From positions 2,728,001-2,792,000 of the forward strand of contig NZ_OCSR01000002.1 in assembly GCF_900230185.1 (NCBI RefSeq): DNA of 64,000 bases. Direction: 5' to 3'. The notes beneath the pieces were generated by a model, which saw only the letters and a list, made by a program, of their open reading frames with translations, was not told where the DNA came from and did not search any database. A program made the position numbers and the translations under genes. The DNA is from Burkholderia sp. OK233 (GTDB lineage: Bacteria > Pseudomonadota > Gammaproteobacteria > Burkholderiales > Burkholderiaceae). This document shows, piece after piece, positions 36,062 to 46,500 of the stretch. Positions within the stretch are counted from its first letter, which is position 1, and each line of letters opens with the position of its first letter.

Positions 36062-37003
36062 ATGAACGCAACCCGAACCCAGCTCGACGCGGCCCGCTGG
36101 CATTGGCAGCATGGTCCGATCGATCTGATCCTCAGCGCGGACGGCGAGCCCTCGGCAGTGCAGGCTGCTTACGAGGTGTGCTGGGCGCGCTTTGTGGATG
36201 TATTGCCCGAGTTGGTCGGCGAATTGAAGCTGCTTCGGCAGCCTGTGCCGGGCAACGCGGCGCAAAGGGATTGCGCGTTGAAAGGCGCCGTAGCCCGCCG
36301 CATGTGGAACGCATGTCATCCGCACCGCGCGCGCTATATCACGCCAATGGCGGCAGTTGCAGGCAGCGTCGCGGACGAATTGATCACGGCGTTCGTACGC
36401 GAAGGCATTTCACGCGCCTTCATCAACAACGGCGGCGACATCGCACTCCATTTGACCGAAGGACAGCAGTACCGCGTGGGCGTGTTCGCCGATCTGTCGG
36501 CGTTCTCCGTTGAGAAGGCCTCAGGCGATCTGGCTTTGGACGCAAACCTGACGCTCGACGCCGCCACGCCAATTCGCGGCGTCGCGACAAGCGGCTGGCG
36601 GGGCCGTAGCTTCAGCCTGGGGATCGCCGACAGCGTGACCGTGCTTGCCCGTAACGCCGCCACCGCCGATGCCGCCGCCACGATGATCGCCAACGCCGTC
36701 AATCTGGAGCATGCGGGAATCGTGCGCAGGCCGGCTTCCTCGTTGAAGGACGATAGCGATCTCGGCGACCTGCTCGTGACCGTCGACGTGCCGTCCTTGC
36801 CGCAACCGCTGATCGATTTCGCGCTGGCACGCGGTGTCGACGCCGCGCAGCGCTTGCACGAACAAGGTGTGATCGAAGGCGCCGCACTGTTCCTGCAAGG
36901 GCGGGCGCGTGTGACCGGTGGTACCTATCAGAATGGCGCGTTATTTACGCAGCGCGCCCGGATAATAACGGAGGCTCCGTGTTCGAAATACGCCGCGTGC
37001 TGA
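36062..37003 (+). CDS. UPF0280-family protein (ApbE superfamily)
   Basis: A 313-residue soluble protein of the UPF0280/COG2122 family, structurally related to ApbE flavin transferases. Visible segments are PMAAVAGSVADELITAF (about 100), RAFINNGGDIALHL (about 120), and GVATSGWRGRSFSLGIADSVTVLA (about 180), which parallel the ApbE substrate-binding core. Its exact activity is not established. Located between the reductase and DUF1185 genes, it might flavinylate the reductase. Its 3' end overlaps the next start by 25 bases. Confidence 0.8.
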   Translation: MNATRTQLDAARWHWQHGPIDLILSADGEPSAVQAAYEVCWARFVDVLPELVGELKLLRQPVPGNAAQRDCALKGAVARRMWNACHPHRARYITPMAAVAGSVADELITAFVREGISRAFINNGGDIALHLTEGQQYRVGVFADLSAFSVEKASGDLALDANLTLDAATPIRGVATSGWRGRSFSLGIADSVTVLARNAATADAAATMIANAVNLEHAGIVRRPASSLKDDSDLGDLLVTVDVPSLPQPLIDFALARGVDAAQRLHEQGVIEGAALFLQGRARVTGGTYQNGALFTQRARIITEAPCSKYAAC

Positions 37004-37569
37004 CGCACGTCGAAGACATTTTTCACGAGTTCGGTCCCGCGCCCGCGCAGCCGCTCAGGCGCGGCGCAATTGCCGCGGTGATGACGAATCCGTTCGCCGG
37101 CCGCTACGAAGCCAGAATCGAACACGCGATGGAAGCGCTCAAGCCGATCGGCTTCGACATGGCGCAGCGGCTGCTGGCGGCGATGGCCGTGCCGCACGCG
37201 GCGATCGAAAGCTACGGCAAGGGCGCAATCATCGGCTCGCGCGGCGAACTCGAGCATGGCGCGTTGTGGCATGTGCCCGGCGGCTATGCGATGCGCGAAC
37301 TGCTGGAGAAAAACGGCGTGCCGACCAACGCAATCGTGCCGTCGACGAAGAAAGTCGGTGCGCCTTCCACCGCGCTCGATGTGCCGCTGACGCATGTCAA
37401 CGCGAGCTACGTGCGCAGCCATTTCGATGCGATCGAAGTGCGCGTGCCCGGTGCCCCCGCCGCGGATGAACTGGTGTATATCCTCGTGATGAGCACGGGA
37501 CAGCGCGTGCATGCGCGCGTCGGTGGCCTTGCGAAAGAGGCGATTGTGGGCAAGGACGGCTTGCGCTGA
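36979..37569 (+). CDS. DUF1185 (amino acid synthesis family) protein, paralogue 1
   Basis: A 196-residue protein starting at GTG 36979 with GGAG six bases before it. Key segments shared with its neighbour are NPFAGRYEARIE (about 36), SYGKGAIIGSRGELEHGALWH (about 76) and YVRSHFDAIEVRV (about 138), ending GKDGLR. Family members have a chorismate-mutase-like fold and no firmly known reaction. Placement between the reductase and the transporter suggests a step after ring reduction. The tandem paralogue at 37650 could form a heteromer with it. Confidence 0.82.
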   Translation: MFEIRRVLTHVEDIFHEFGPAPAQPLRRGAIAAVMTNPFAGRYEARIEHAMEALKPIGFDMAQRLLAAMAVPHAAIESYGKGAIIGSRGELEHGALWHVPGGYAMRELLEKNGVPTNAIVPSTKKVGAPSTALDVPLTHVNASYVRSHFDAIEVRVPGAPAADELVYILVMSTGQRVHARVGGLAKEAIVGKDGLR

Positions 37570-37649
37570 GCGGCGCCTGAACCCCGCAACGCGCTGAGGT
37601 GAGTAAGAAGAACACTAAGCAGAACACGCATCGAAACCAGGAGTTCGAA

Positions 37650-38234
37650 ATGGCAATCAAGCTTCGCAAGCTGGTCGTGCAGGTCGATGAAACACGCATT
37701 GAAATGGGGCAGGCCATCGAGCCGCCGACACGCCGTGCAGTCGCGATTGCGGTGATCGATAATCCCTACGCGGGCCGCTATGAGGCCAGGCTGGACGCGC
37801 TGATCGAAGCCGGTGAGGAACTGGGTGCCTTGCTCGGCAACAAGTGTGTGGAAGCACTCGGCATCAAGCCGGGCGAGGCGCAAAGCTACGGCAAGGCGGC
37901 GATCGTCGGCGAAGCGGGCGAACTCGAACATGCGGCGGCGATTCTGCATCCCAAGCTCGGTGCCCCGCTGCGGGTAGCGGTCGAAAAGGGCGCGGCGCTG
38001 GTGCCGTCGGCGAAAAAAATGGGTACGCTTGGCACCGCGATCGACGTGCCGCTGGGTCACAAGGACGCCGCCTTCGTGCGCAGCCATTTCGATGCGATCG
38101 AGGCGCGCGTGTCGGACGCGCCGCGCGCGAATGAAATCGTCGTGGCGGTGGCGGTGACTGCCTCGGGCCGGCCGCTGCCGCGCATCGGCGGCTTGCAGGT
38201 GAGTGAGATCAAAGGCGAAGACGGTTTGCGCTGA
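37650..38234 (+). CDS. DUF1185 (amino acid synthesis family) protein, paralogue 2
   Basis: A 194-residue tandem paralogue of the upstream protein, with the same landmarks: NPYAGRYEARLDALIEAG, SYGKAAIVGEAGELEHAAA, FVRSHFDAIEARV and the GEDGLR ending. It differs in many other positions, so the duplication is old. AGGAG stands 8 bases before ATG 37650; the frame to 37599 is not needed. Two copies in a row are typical of this family in catabolic clusters. The reaction is unknown. Confidence 0.83.
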   Translation: MAIKLRKLVVQVDETRIEMGQAIEPPTRRAVAIAVIDNPYAGRYEARLDALIEAGEELGALLGNKCVEALGIKPGEAQSYGKAAIVGEAGELEHAAAILHPKLGAPLRVAVEKGAALVPSAKKMGTLGTAIDVPLGHKDAAFVRSHFDAIEARVSDAPRANEIVVAVAVTASGRPLPRIGGLQVSEIKGEDGLR

Positions 38235-38252
38235 GTTACTTTAAGGGTCGCG

Positions 38253-40193
38253 ATGCTTTCGAATTTGCTGGTACAGCTGGTCAACGGACTCGCCGACGCG
38301 TCGACGCTGTTTCTCGTCGCCGCCGGTTTGTCGTTGATCTTCGGCGTGACGCGCATCGTCAACTTCGCGCACGGCTCGTTCTATATGTTCGGCATCTACG
38401 TCGCGTATAGCATCGCGAGCCGTTTCGGCCATACGGCGGGCGGGTTCTGGCTGTCGGTACTGGCTACCGCGCTGGTGGTTGCGGTGCTCGGTGCGCTGGT
38501 CGAAATGATCGTGTTACGGCGCATCTACCAGGCCCCGGAGTTGTTCCATCTACTGGCGACATTTGCGCTGGTGCTGATCTTTCGCGATGCCGCGCTTTGG
38601 CTGTGGGGCCCGGAAGACCTCTTCGGACCACGTGCGCCGCATCTGGCCGGCGCGGTCGATTTTCTCGGCCATCCGCTGCCGACCTACGATATCGCGCTGA
38701 TCGTGATCGGGCCGGTGGTGTTGCTGCTGCTCTGGTATGCGTTGACGCGTACACGATGGGGCACGCTGGTGCGTGCCGCGACGCAGGATCGCGAGATGCT
38801 CGGCGCGCTCGGCATCAATCAGGCGTGGCTGTTCACCGGCGTGTTTTTCGTCGGCGCGTTTCTCGCCGGCCTGGGCGGCGCGCTGCAAGGGCCGCGCATG
38901 TCAGCGAATCTCTCGCTGGATCTGGAGACGATCGGCAATGCTTTCGTTGTCGTCGTGGTCGGCGGCATGGGATCGATTCCGGGTGCGTTCGTCGCGGCGT
39001 TGTTGATCGCCGAGATCAAGGCGCTGTGCATCGGTATCGGCCATGTTTCCGTATTCGGTATCGATCTGTCGTTGAGCCGCTTTACGCTCGTTGCGGAATT
39101 TGTCGTGATGGCGGTGGTGCTGGTGGTGCGGCCGTGGGGCCTGCTAGGAAAGGCGAGCGCCGCGGTGCGAGGCATGGCCGCGCCTGAAGCGCCATTGCGG
39201 CCCGCAGGCAAGCGCCTGAAGTGGCTGGCGGCAATCGCTTTGTTGGTGCTGGTGCTCGCGCCGCTTGCGGCCAATGCGTTTCCCTACATGCCTGTGCTGC
39301 TGGTTGAGATCCTGATTGCCGTGTTGTTCGCGACGAGTCTACATTTCATCATGGGCCCTGGCGGCATGCATTCTTTCGGCCACGCCGCGTATTTCGGCCT
39401 AGGCGCATACGGTGCCGCGCTGTTTCTCAAAGTTTTGAATCTGCCCATGGAAGCGGCGTTGCTGCTCGGTCCCTTGCTCGCCGTGGTAGGCGCGCTCGTG
39501 TTCGGCTGGTTTTGCGTGCGTCTCTCAGGCGTCTACCTCGCGATGCTGACGCTCGCGTTCGCGCAGATTGTCTGGTCGGTCGTGTTCCAGTGGGACGACG
39601 TGACGGGCGGCAGTAACGGCATTCTCGGCTTGTGGCCGTCGAACTGGTTGTCGTCGCCGGTCGCCTTTTACTATCTGACGCTCGCTTGCGCGGTGATCGG
39701 CGTGTGGCTGCTGCGCAAGATGCTGTTCTCGCCGCTTGGCTACGCGATGCGGGCGTCGCGCGATTCCGTGTTGCGCGCGGAAGCGATCGGCATCGACGTG
39801 AAGCGCGTGCAGTGGGCGGCGTTCGTCGTCGCGTCACTGTTTTGCGGCCTCGCCGGATCGCTTTATGCCTTCTCCAAAGGGACGATTTCGCCGGAGGTTA
39901 TCAGCGTCAGCCGTTCAGTAGATGGCCTCGTAATGGTGCTGCTCGGCGGCTTGCAGACTTTGACTGGCCCGATCGTCGGCGCAGCCGTGTTCACGTGGCT
40001 GCAGGACACCGTCGCGCGGCAAACCGACTATTGGCAGGCGTTGCTGGGCTTCACGATCCTGCTGCTGGTGATCGCGTTTCCGCAGGGTATCGTCGGTTTC
40101 ATTCGCGAGCGTTTCGGCGACGATACGGTGGATAAGGCGGAAGAGCGTGCTCCATCGCCATCACAGGGTACGGCGATCAAGGAGGGGCTATGA
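38253..40193 (+). CDS. Branched-chain-type ABC transporter permease, LivH-LivM fusion
   Basis: A 646-residue fused permease. Residues 1-290 are LivH-like (GLSLIFGVTRIVNFAHGSFYMFG near 29; GGALQGPRMSANL; VVVVGGMGSIPGAFVAALLIAE). Residues 330-620 are LivM-like (HFIMGPGGMHSFGHAAYFGLGAY; AMRASRDSVLRAEAIGIDVKRVQW, the coupling helix). Both normally are separate genes, so one polypeptide supplies the whole membrane channel. Overlap with the next ATPase gene (ATGA at 40190) shows coupling. It serves the substrate-binding protein at the cluster end. Confidence 0.92.
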   Translation: MLSNLLVQLVNGLADASTLFLVAAGLSLIFGVTRIVNFAHGSFYMFGIYVAYSIASRFGHTAGGFWLSVLATALVVAVLGALVEMIVLRRIYQAPELFHLLATFALVLIFRDAALWLWGPEDLFGPRAPHLAGAVDFLGHPLPTYDIALIVIGPVVLLLLWYALTRTRWGTLVRAATQDREMLGALGINQAWLFTGVFFVGAFLAGLGGALQGPRMSANLSLDLETIGNAFVVVVVGGMGSIPGAFVAALLIAEIKALCIGIGHVSVFGIDLSLSRFTLVAEFVVMAVVLVVRPWGLLGKASAAVRGMAAPEAPLRPAGKRLKWLAAIALLVLVLAPLAANAFPYMPVLLVEILIAVLFATSLHFIMGPGGMHSFGHAAYFGLGAYGAALFLKVLNLPMEAALLLGPLLAVVGALVFGWFCVRLSGVYLAMLTLAFAQIVWSVVFQWDDVTGGSNGILGLWPSNWLSSPVAFYYLTLACAVIGVWLLRKMLFSPLGYAMRASRDSVLRAEAIGIDVKRVQWAAFVVASLFCGLAGSLYAFSKGTISPEVISVSRSVDGLVMVLLGGLQTLTGPIVGAAVFTWLQDTVARQTDYWQALLGFTILLLVIAFPQGIVGFIRERFGDDTVDKAEERAPSPSQGTAIKEGL

Positions 40194-40999
40194 GCTTGCT
40201 GCGCGTGTCCGGCCTCTCCAAATCGTTCGGCGGTCTGAAAGCGGTCGACGATGTTTCATTCCATCTCGAAGCCGGTCAATTGCTGGCGCTGCTGGGTCCG
40301 AATGGCGCGGGCAAGTCGACCTGCTTCAACATGGTCAACGGACAGTTGCAGCCGTCGTCCGGTTCGATTCGCCTCGACGATCATGAACTGGTCGGCATGC
40401 GGCCACGCGATATCTGGCGTCTGGGCGTCGGCCGCACGTTTCAGATTGCCGCGACCTTCAATTCGATGACCGTGCTCGAAAACGTGCAGATGGCGCTGGT
40501 GTCGCGTGAACGAAAGACCTTTGGCCTCTGGAAACCCGCGGGCTCGCGCTATGCCGATGAAGCCATGACGTTGCTCGAACAGGTCGGCATGGGCGCAGAC
40601 GCAAACCGCGCCTGCGGCGTGCTCGCATATGGCGACGTCAAACGTGTTGAACTCGCTATCGCACTGGCAAACCGCCCGAAGTTGCTGCTGATGGACGAGC
40701 CCACTGCCGGCATGGCGCCAAAGGAGCGCAACGAGCTGATGGCGCTCACCAAGCGACTGGTCACCGAGCACAAGATCGGCGTGCTGTTTACCGAGCACAG
40801 CATGGACGTTGTATTCGCGTACGCCGATCGCATGATCGTGCTCGCACGCGGCAAGCTGATCGCCGAGGGCGACGCCGAAACGATCCGCAACGACGCACGC
40901 GTGCAGGAAGTCTATTTCGGCACCGGCAAGACCTTCCAGCCGCGCGCGCCGCTGCATGAAGCGGCAGGCGGCCATCAAGGACAAGGAGCGCTGCAATGA
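40190..40999 (+). CDS. ABC transporter ATP-binding protein, LivG-like
   Basis: A 269-residue ATPase with Walker A GPNGAGKST (about residue 38), a diverged ABC signature (LAYGDVKRVELAIAL in place of the usual LSYGEQR-type), and Walker B LLLMDEPTAGM (about 165). The H-loop lies in FTEHSMDVV. It belongs to the LivG/branched-chain uptake subfamily. It overlaps both neighbours by four bases, so the three transporter genes form a coupled unit. Confidence 0.93.
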   Translation: MSLLRVSGLSKSFGGLKAVDDVSFHLEAGQLLALLGPNGAGKSTCFNMVNGQLQPSSGSIRLDDHELVGMRPRDIWRLGVGRTFQIAATFNSMTVLENVQMALVSRERKTFGLWKPAGSRYADEAMTLLEQVGMGADANRACGVLAYGDVKRVELAIALANRPKLLLMDEPTAGMAPKERNELMALTKRLVTEHKIGVLFTEHSMDVVFAYADRMIVLARGKLIAEGDAETIRNDARVQEVYFGTGKTFQPRAPLHEAAGGHQGQGALQ

Positions 41000-41709
41000 G
41001 CGAGCCGATGCTGAAAGTCGCCGGCCTCAATGCGTTCTATGGCCGCGCGCACATTCTGTTCGATGTCGGCCTCGAAGTCGGCCGCGGCGAAGTAGTCGCG
41101 CTGATGGGCCGCAACGGCGCCGGCAAATCGACGACGATGAAAGCCGTTATGGGTCTGCTGCCGCGCCGTCAGGGAGAGGTCCGTTTTCGCGGGCAAAACA
41201 TCACGGCGTTGCCGCCGTATCGGATCGCACGCATGGGCATGGGTTTCGTCCCTGAAGATCGCCGGGTGTTCTCCGATCTGACCGTGATGGAGAACCTCGA
41301 TACGGGCCGTCAGCCGCCACGCGATGGGGCGCCTGAGTGGACGCCGGAAAAGCTGTTCCGCCTTTTCCCCAATCTCGGTGAAATGCCGAAACGTCCCGGC
41401 GGACAGATGAGTGGCGGCGAGCAGCAGATGCTTACCGTCTCTCGCACGCTGATGGGCAATCCGTATCTGGTGCTGCTCGACGAGCCGTCCGAGGGCGTCG
41501 CGCCCGTGATCGTCGAGCAGATGGCCAACATGATTCTCGAACTCAAGCGCGAAGGGCTGTCGATTCTGTTGTCCGAGCAGAATCTGCACTTCGCCGAGCT
41601 GGTCAGCGACCGCGCGTATGTCCTCGAAAAAGGGCAGATCCGCTTCAGCGGCACGATCGGCGAACTCGCAAAGAACGAAACGGTCAGGCGCGCTTATCTG
41701 AGCGTGTGA
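40996..41709 (+). CDS. ABC transporter ATP-binding protein, LivF-like
   Basis: A 237-residue ATPase with Walker A GRNGAGKST, the signature MSGGEQQML and Walker B LVLLDEPSEGV. The helical subdomain FVPEDRRVFSDLTVMENL is typical of LivF. With the LivG-like protein it powers the fused permease. The start overlaps the preceding stop (ATGA), and it ends 74 bp before the amidohydrolase gene. Confidence 0.94.
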   Translation: MSEPMLKVAGLNAFYGRAHILFDVGLEVGRGEVVALMGRNGAGKSTTMKAVMGLLPRRQGEVRFRGQNITALPPYRIARMGMGFVPEDRRVFSDLTVMENLDTGRQPPRDGAPEWTPEKLFRLFPNLGEMPKRPGGQMSGGEQQMLTVSRTLMGNPYLVLLDEPSEGVAPVIVEQMANMILELKREGLSILLSEQNLHFAELVSDRAYVLEKGQIRFSGTIGELAKNETVRRAYLSV

Positions 41710-41782
41710 TTCCATTGGCGTCGCATGCGTGCAGGGCGTGCACGCATGCGACGCCGGGCAGTCGGTGCGAAAGGAGAAGCAG

Positions 41783-42982
41783 ATGGCAGCAGAGACGTTG
41801 ACAGGCTTGTCGGGCAAGGTCGCGGTAACGAACATCGGTCTGCTGTTATCCGGCGATATCGACCAGCCGATTCTCGACGCGAACACGCTGGTGATCGATG
41901 ACGGCGTGATCGTCGCGGTCGGCCGCGAGAAAGATTGTGACCTCGAAGGCGCGCGGACCACGGTGGACTGCAAAGGCACCACTGTCGCTCCAGGCCTGAT
42001 CGATTCGCACGTGCATCCGGTGTTCGGCGACTGGACGCCGCGCCAGAACCAGATGGGATGGATCGAATCGAACCTGAACGGCGGCGTGACGACGATGATT
42101 TCCGCCGGCGAAGTGCATTTACCTGGCCGTCCGAAAGACGTGATCGGCGTAAAGGCGCTTGCCATTACGGCTCAACGCTCATTCGAAGGGATGCGCGGCG
42201 CGGGTGTCGGTGGCGGCGTGAAAGTCCTGGCGGGTGCGCCTGTGATTGAGAAAGGCATGGTCGAGGAGGATTTCAAGGAGCTCTCGGAAGCGGGCGTGAA
42301 GCTGCTCGGCGAGGTGGGACTCGGTAGCGTGAAAGGCGGCGAGGAAGCCGCGCAAATGGTCGCCTGGGCCCGCAAGTACGGCATTCAAAGCACGATTCAC
42401 ACAGGCGGCCCGTCGATTCCGGGCTCGGGCCTGATCGATAGGGACGTGGTACTTGCCGCTGACGCGGACGTGATCGGCCACATCAATGGCGGCCATACGT
42501 CGCTTTCCTATCGACACGTATGCGATCTGTGCGAGCAATCGAGCCGCGCGCTGGAGATCGTTCACAACGGCAACGAACGGATCGCGCTGCTCACCGCACG
42601 TCATGCGATCGAGTTGAAATGTCCGCATCGGATCATTCTTGGCACCGATAGTCCGGCGGGATCCGGCGTGCAGCCGCTCGGCATTCTGCGGATGATCGCG
42701 CTGATCTCGAGTCTCGCTGACGTCCCCGCGGAAATCGTCTTCTGCTTCGCAACCGGCAATACCGCGCGGCAACGCAATCTGCGGCAAGGGCTGATCGAAG
42801 TGGGCCGTCCCGCTGACCTCGTCTTCATGGACCGCGCGCAGCACACGGCCGCGGATACGCTGCTTGAGAGCATGCAACTCGGCGATATTCCTGGTGTCGG
42901 CATGGTGATGATCGACGGTTTGATCCGCTGCCGGCGCAGCCGCAATACACCACCGGCAACCGAAGTGCCGGTGGTGCTTTGA
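41783..42982 (+). CDS. Amidohydrolase, enamidase type
   Basis: A 399-residue member of the amidohydrolase superfamily. The metal-binding HxH is visible (H76, H78 in GLIDSHVHP), with later His residues (STIHTGG; GHINGGH) and the terminal Asp in GTDSPAGSG. Context and architecture fit enamidase, which hydrolyses 6-oxo-1,4,5,6-tetrahydronicotinate to 2-formylglutarate and ammonia. AAGGAG precedes the ATG at 41783. A dihydropyrimidinase- or imidazolonepropionase-like role is the main alternative. Confidence 0.8.
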   Translation: MAAETLTGLSGKVAVTNIGLLLSGDIDQPILDANTLVIDDGVIVAVGREKDCDLEGARTTVDCKGTTVAPGLIDSHVHPVFGDWTPRQNQMGWIESNLNGGVTTMISAGEVHLPGRPKDVIGVKALAITAQRSFEGMRGAGVGGGVKVLAGAPVIEKGMVEEDFKELSEAGVKLLGEVGLGSVKGGEEAAQMVAWARKYGIQSTIHTGGPSIPGSGLIDRDVVLAADADVIGHINGGHTSLSYRHVCDLCEQSSRALEIVHNGNERIALLTARHAIELKCPHRIILGTDSPAGSGVQPLGILRMIALISSLADVPAEIVFCFATGNTARQRNLRQGLIEVGRPADLVFMDRAQHTAADTLLESMQLGDIPGVGMVMIDGLIRCRRSRNTPPATEVPVVL

Positions 42983-43013
42983 ACTCGCGCCGCGCGGCGT
43001 GGCCGGCATTGTC

Positions 43014-43520
43014 ATGAACCGCCCGGCACCTCTTACGCTGAATGTCAATGGCGCGACGCATCTCGTCAACGCCGGCGCCGACACGCCACTGCTTTATCTG
43101 CTGCGTAATGATCTGGCGTTGAACGGTCCGAAATTCGGCTGCGGACTTGGCGAATGTGGCGCGTGTACGGTCCTGCTCGACGGCATGCCGACGCGTTCGT
43201 GCGTGACGACCGCGAAGGTTGCCTTGGGGCGTGAGATCACCACGCTCGAAGGACTGGGCACGCGTGCCGCACTGCATCCGGTTCAGCAGGCTTTTATCGA
43301 AGAACAGGCCGCGCAGTGCGGCTATTGCCTGAACGGCATGATCATGACCGCCAAAGCGTTGCTCGATCGCGATCCGCATCCGAGCGTCGAGACGATCCGG
43401 CGGGAACTGTCGCACAACCTCTGCCGGTGCGGCACGCATGTCGAGATCGTACGCGCGGTGCTGCGCGCGGCCGAACTGCTCGCTGCGCAAGCCTCCGTGC
43501 GTCAAGGAGTGCGCGCATGA
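43014..43520 (+). CDS. Nicotinate hydroxylase (2Fe-2S) subunit, NicA-like
   Basis: A 168-residue small subunit with two [2Fe-2S] centres: a plant ferredoxin type (CGLGECGACTVLLDG then C, about residues 43-63) and a helical type (CGYCLNGMIM, CRCGTHVEIVRA). It passes electrons from the molybdenum site towards the cytochrome subunit. NicA of P. putida is of similar size. An in-frame GTG at 42999 is an alternative start. Its stop overlaps the large subunit start (ATGA), fixing the pair. Confidence 0.9.
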   Translation: MNRPAPLTLNVNGATHLVNAGADTPLLYLLRNDLALNGPKFGCGLGECGACTVLLDGMPTRSCVTTAKVALGREITTLEGLGTRAALHPVQQAFIEEQAAQCGYCLNGMIMTAKALLDRDPHPSVETIRRELSHNLCRCGTHVEIVRAVLRAAELLAAQASVRQGVRA

Positions 43521-46500
43521 CGGGGCCGGATTTCAGCGTCGATCGACGTTCCGCGCCGCTGTCCCGACGACAGCTCTATGACGCGCAAAGTGTGCTCATC
43601 ATCACGCGGCCGCCGCAGGCACCCGTGAAGCCTGCAATCGGTCAGCCGGGGTCGCGTTCGTCGTTCGTGCCGACCGAGGCGGACATGTTTCTCGTGGTGC
43701 GCGACGACGGTAGCGTGGTGGCGTTCAACGGTCACGTCGACCTTGGTACCGGCATCGGCACCGCGCTCGCGCAGATCGTCGCGGAAGAACTGGATGTGCC
43801 GTTGACGCGTGTGTCGGTCGTACTCGGCCACACCAGCGAGGCGCCGAATCAGGGGCCGACGATTGCAAGCGCGACGATCCAGATATCGGCGGTGCCACTC
43901 AGGCACGCAGCGGCACAAGCACGTCAGTTCCTTCTGGCGGAAGCGGCCGCGCGCTTGAACGTAAGCACAGAGCAGCTCGACGTGCGAGACGGTGTAGTTT
44001 TCACGCGTGACGGTGGGACGGAAAAAAACATTGGCTACGGAGAATTGATCACCGGGCGGCGCGTCGAATTGGACCTTTCCACCGATGCGCCTTTGAAATC
44101 ACCGGACGCGTACAGGATCGTCGGCAAGAGCACGCCGCGTGTCGATATTCCGGCGAAGGCAACCGGCGAATTGAGTTTCGTGCATGACGTGCGTGTGCCT
44201 GGCATGCTGCACGGACGCGTTGTCCGTCCACCCTATGCCGGTGTCGCGCAGGGCGACTTCATGGGCAACAGTCTGCTGCATGTCGATGAAGCTTCGGTCA
44301 GTGATTTGCCGGGTATCGTCAAGGTCGTGGTGATCCGCGATTTTGTCGGCATCGTGGCTGAGCGCGAAGAGGTCGCACAGCAGGCGGTGAAGCGGTTGCA
44401 TGTGCAGTGGAAAGCCGTGGAGGGTTTGCCGCCGCTCGAAACCAGCGAGGAAGTGGAAGCTGCGCTAAGAGCGAATCCGGCCAAAAGACGCGATCTGGTG
44501 ATCGAAGGCGATATCGACGCAGCACTCGCGCAAGACCCTGCTCGAACGCTGGAACGCACTTATGTATGGCCCTTTCAGATGCATGCGTCGATTGGACCGT
44601 CGTGCGCGGTGGCCGACTACCGGGATGCGAAACTGAAAGTCTGGTCGGGCACTCAGAACCCTCATTCGTTGCGTGCCGATCTCGCCTTGCTGATGGCGCT
44701 GGATGAAGGGAACATCGAAATCGTGCGTATGGACGCGGCGGGTTGCTATGGCCGCAATTGCGCGGACGATGTCGCCGCCGACGCCGCGCTGCTATCGCGC
44801 GCAACCGGCAGTCCGGTGCGCGTGCAACTATCGCGCGAAGACGAGCATGCATGGGAGCCCAAAGGCGCAGCGCAATTGATGGACGTGCGCGGCGCTTTAG
44901 GTGCCGAAGGCGAGCTCGCGGCGTACGACTTCGCGACACGCTATCCATCGAACGACGCCCCCACTTTAGCGTTACTGCTCACCGGCACTATCTCTGCGCA
45001 GCCGCAAGTCTTCGAAATGGGCGACCGCACGTCCGTGCCTCCGTACGACTACCAGACCATGCGAATCGTCTGCGACGACACGCCGCCGATCGTGCGCGCG
45101 TCCTGGCTGCGGGGCGTGTCGGCCTTGCCGAACACCTTCGCGCATGAGTCTTTTATCGACGAACTCGCAGCGGAGGCGGGTGTAGATCCGGTCGAGTTTC
45201 GTTTGAAGCACCTGAGCGATCCGCGTGCGATCGATCTCGTCAAGGCAGTGGCCGAGAAAGCTGGCTGGCAGCCTCGTAACATCGCCTTGAAAGATGATCA
45301 GGAAGAGGGCGACATTGCGCGCGGTCGAGGTTTTGCCTACGCCCGCTACGTGCACAGCAAATTCCCCGGTTTCGGCGCGGCATGGTCCGCGTGGGTCGCT
45401 GACGTCGAAGTCAATCGCAAGAGCGGCGAGCTCGCGGTGACGCGCGTGGTGGTCGGCCAGGACACCGGCATCATGGTGAATCCTGACGGCGTCCGTCATC
45501 AGATACACGGCAACGTGATTCAGGCGACCAGTCGTGCGCTGAAAGAACGCGTGACGTTCGGCGATAACGCGGTCACGAGCCAGGAATGGGGCGCGTATCC
45601 GATTCTGACGTTCCGCGAAGTGCCGGTGATCGAAGTCGTGATGATGCCGCGCCATGGCGAGCCGCCGATGGGCACAGGCGAATCGGCGTCGCTGCCTGGC
45701 GCTGCGGCGATCGCCAACGCGCTGTACGACGCGACAGGTGTGCGTTTTCGCAGGCCGCCGTTCACACCGGAGACGATTCGCGCCGCGCTCGCCGATGCGC
45801 AAGCGGAAGAAGCGGCGGCGCGCAAAAAGAAGCGCTGGCGGCTCGGTTTTCTCGGCGCAATTGCCGCGGGCGCTGCCGGCTGGCTGGGTGCATTGGCTTT
45901 GACGCCACAAGCCATTGTGCCGATTACGTCGCCGCTCGCGAGCGCGTTTGCGCCCGAACTGGTGGCACGCGGCAAACTGCTGGCTGCGCTGGGCAATTGC
46001 GCGGTTTGCCATACCGCGCACAACGGCGTGCCGAATGCCGGCGGCAAACCGCTCGATACGCCATTCGGCACCATCTATAGCACCAACATCACGCCTGACG
46101 GACAGACCGGGATCGGCACATGGTCGCTCGACGCATTCGTGCGGGCGATGCGGCAAGGTATAAGCCGCGACGGACATCATTTGTATCCCGCGTTCCCGTA
46201 CACGTCGTTCAGGAACACGTCCGACGACGATCTGAAAGCGCTCTACGCGTACCTGATGGCGCAAACGCCGGTGCGCTCCAGGCCGCCGGAAACGAAGCTG
46301 GCCTTTCCATTCAGCGTGCGTCCGTTGATGGCTGTATGGAACGGGCTCTTCCTCGGACGCAATACGTTTGCCGCCAGTGCGACGCAAAGTGCGCAATGGA
46401 ATCGTGGGGCGTATCTCGTGAACGGCCTCGGCCATTGCAGCGCATGCCATACCCCGCGCAATGCATTCGGCGCCGAGAAAACAGGTCCCGCGTTCATGGG

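Noticed and set aside
43316..43516. Longer start of the nicotinate hydroxylase large subunit
   Set aside because: It would lie within the small-subunit gene in another frame; AAGGAG and the ATGA overlap fix the start at 43517.
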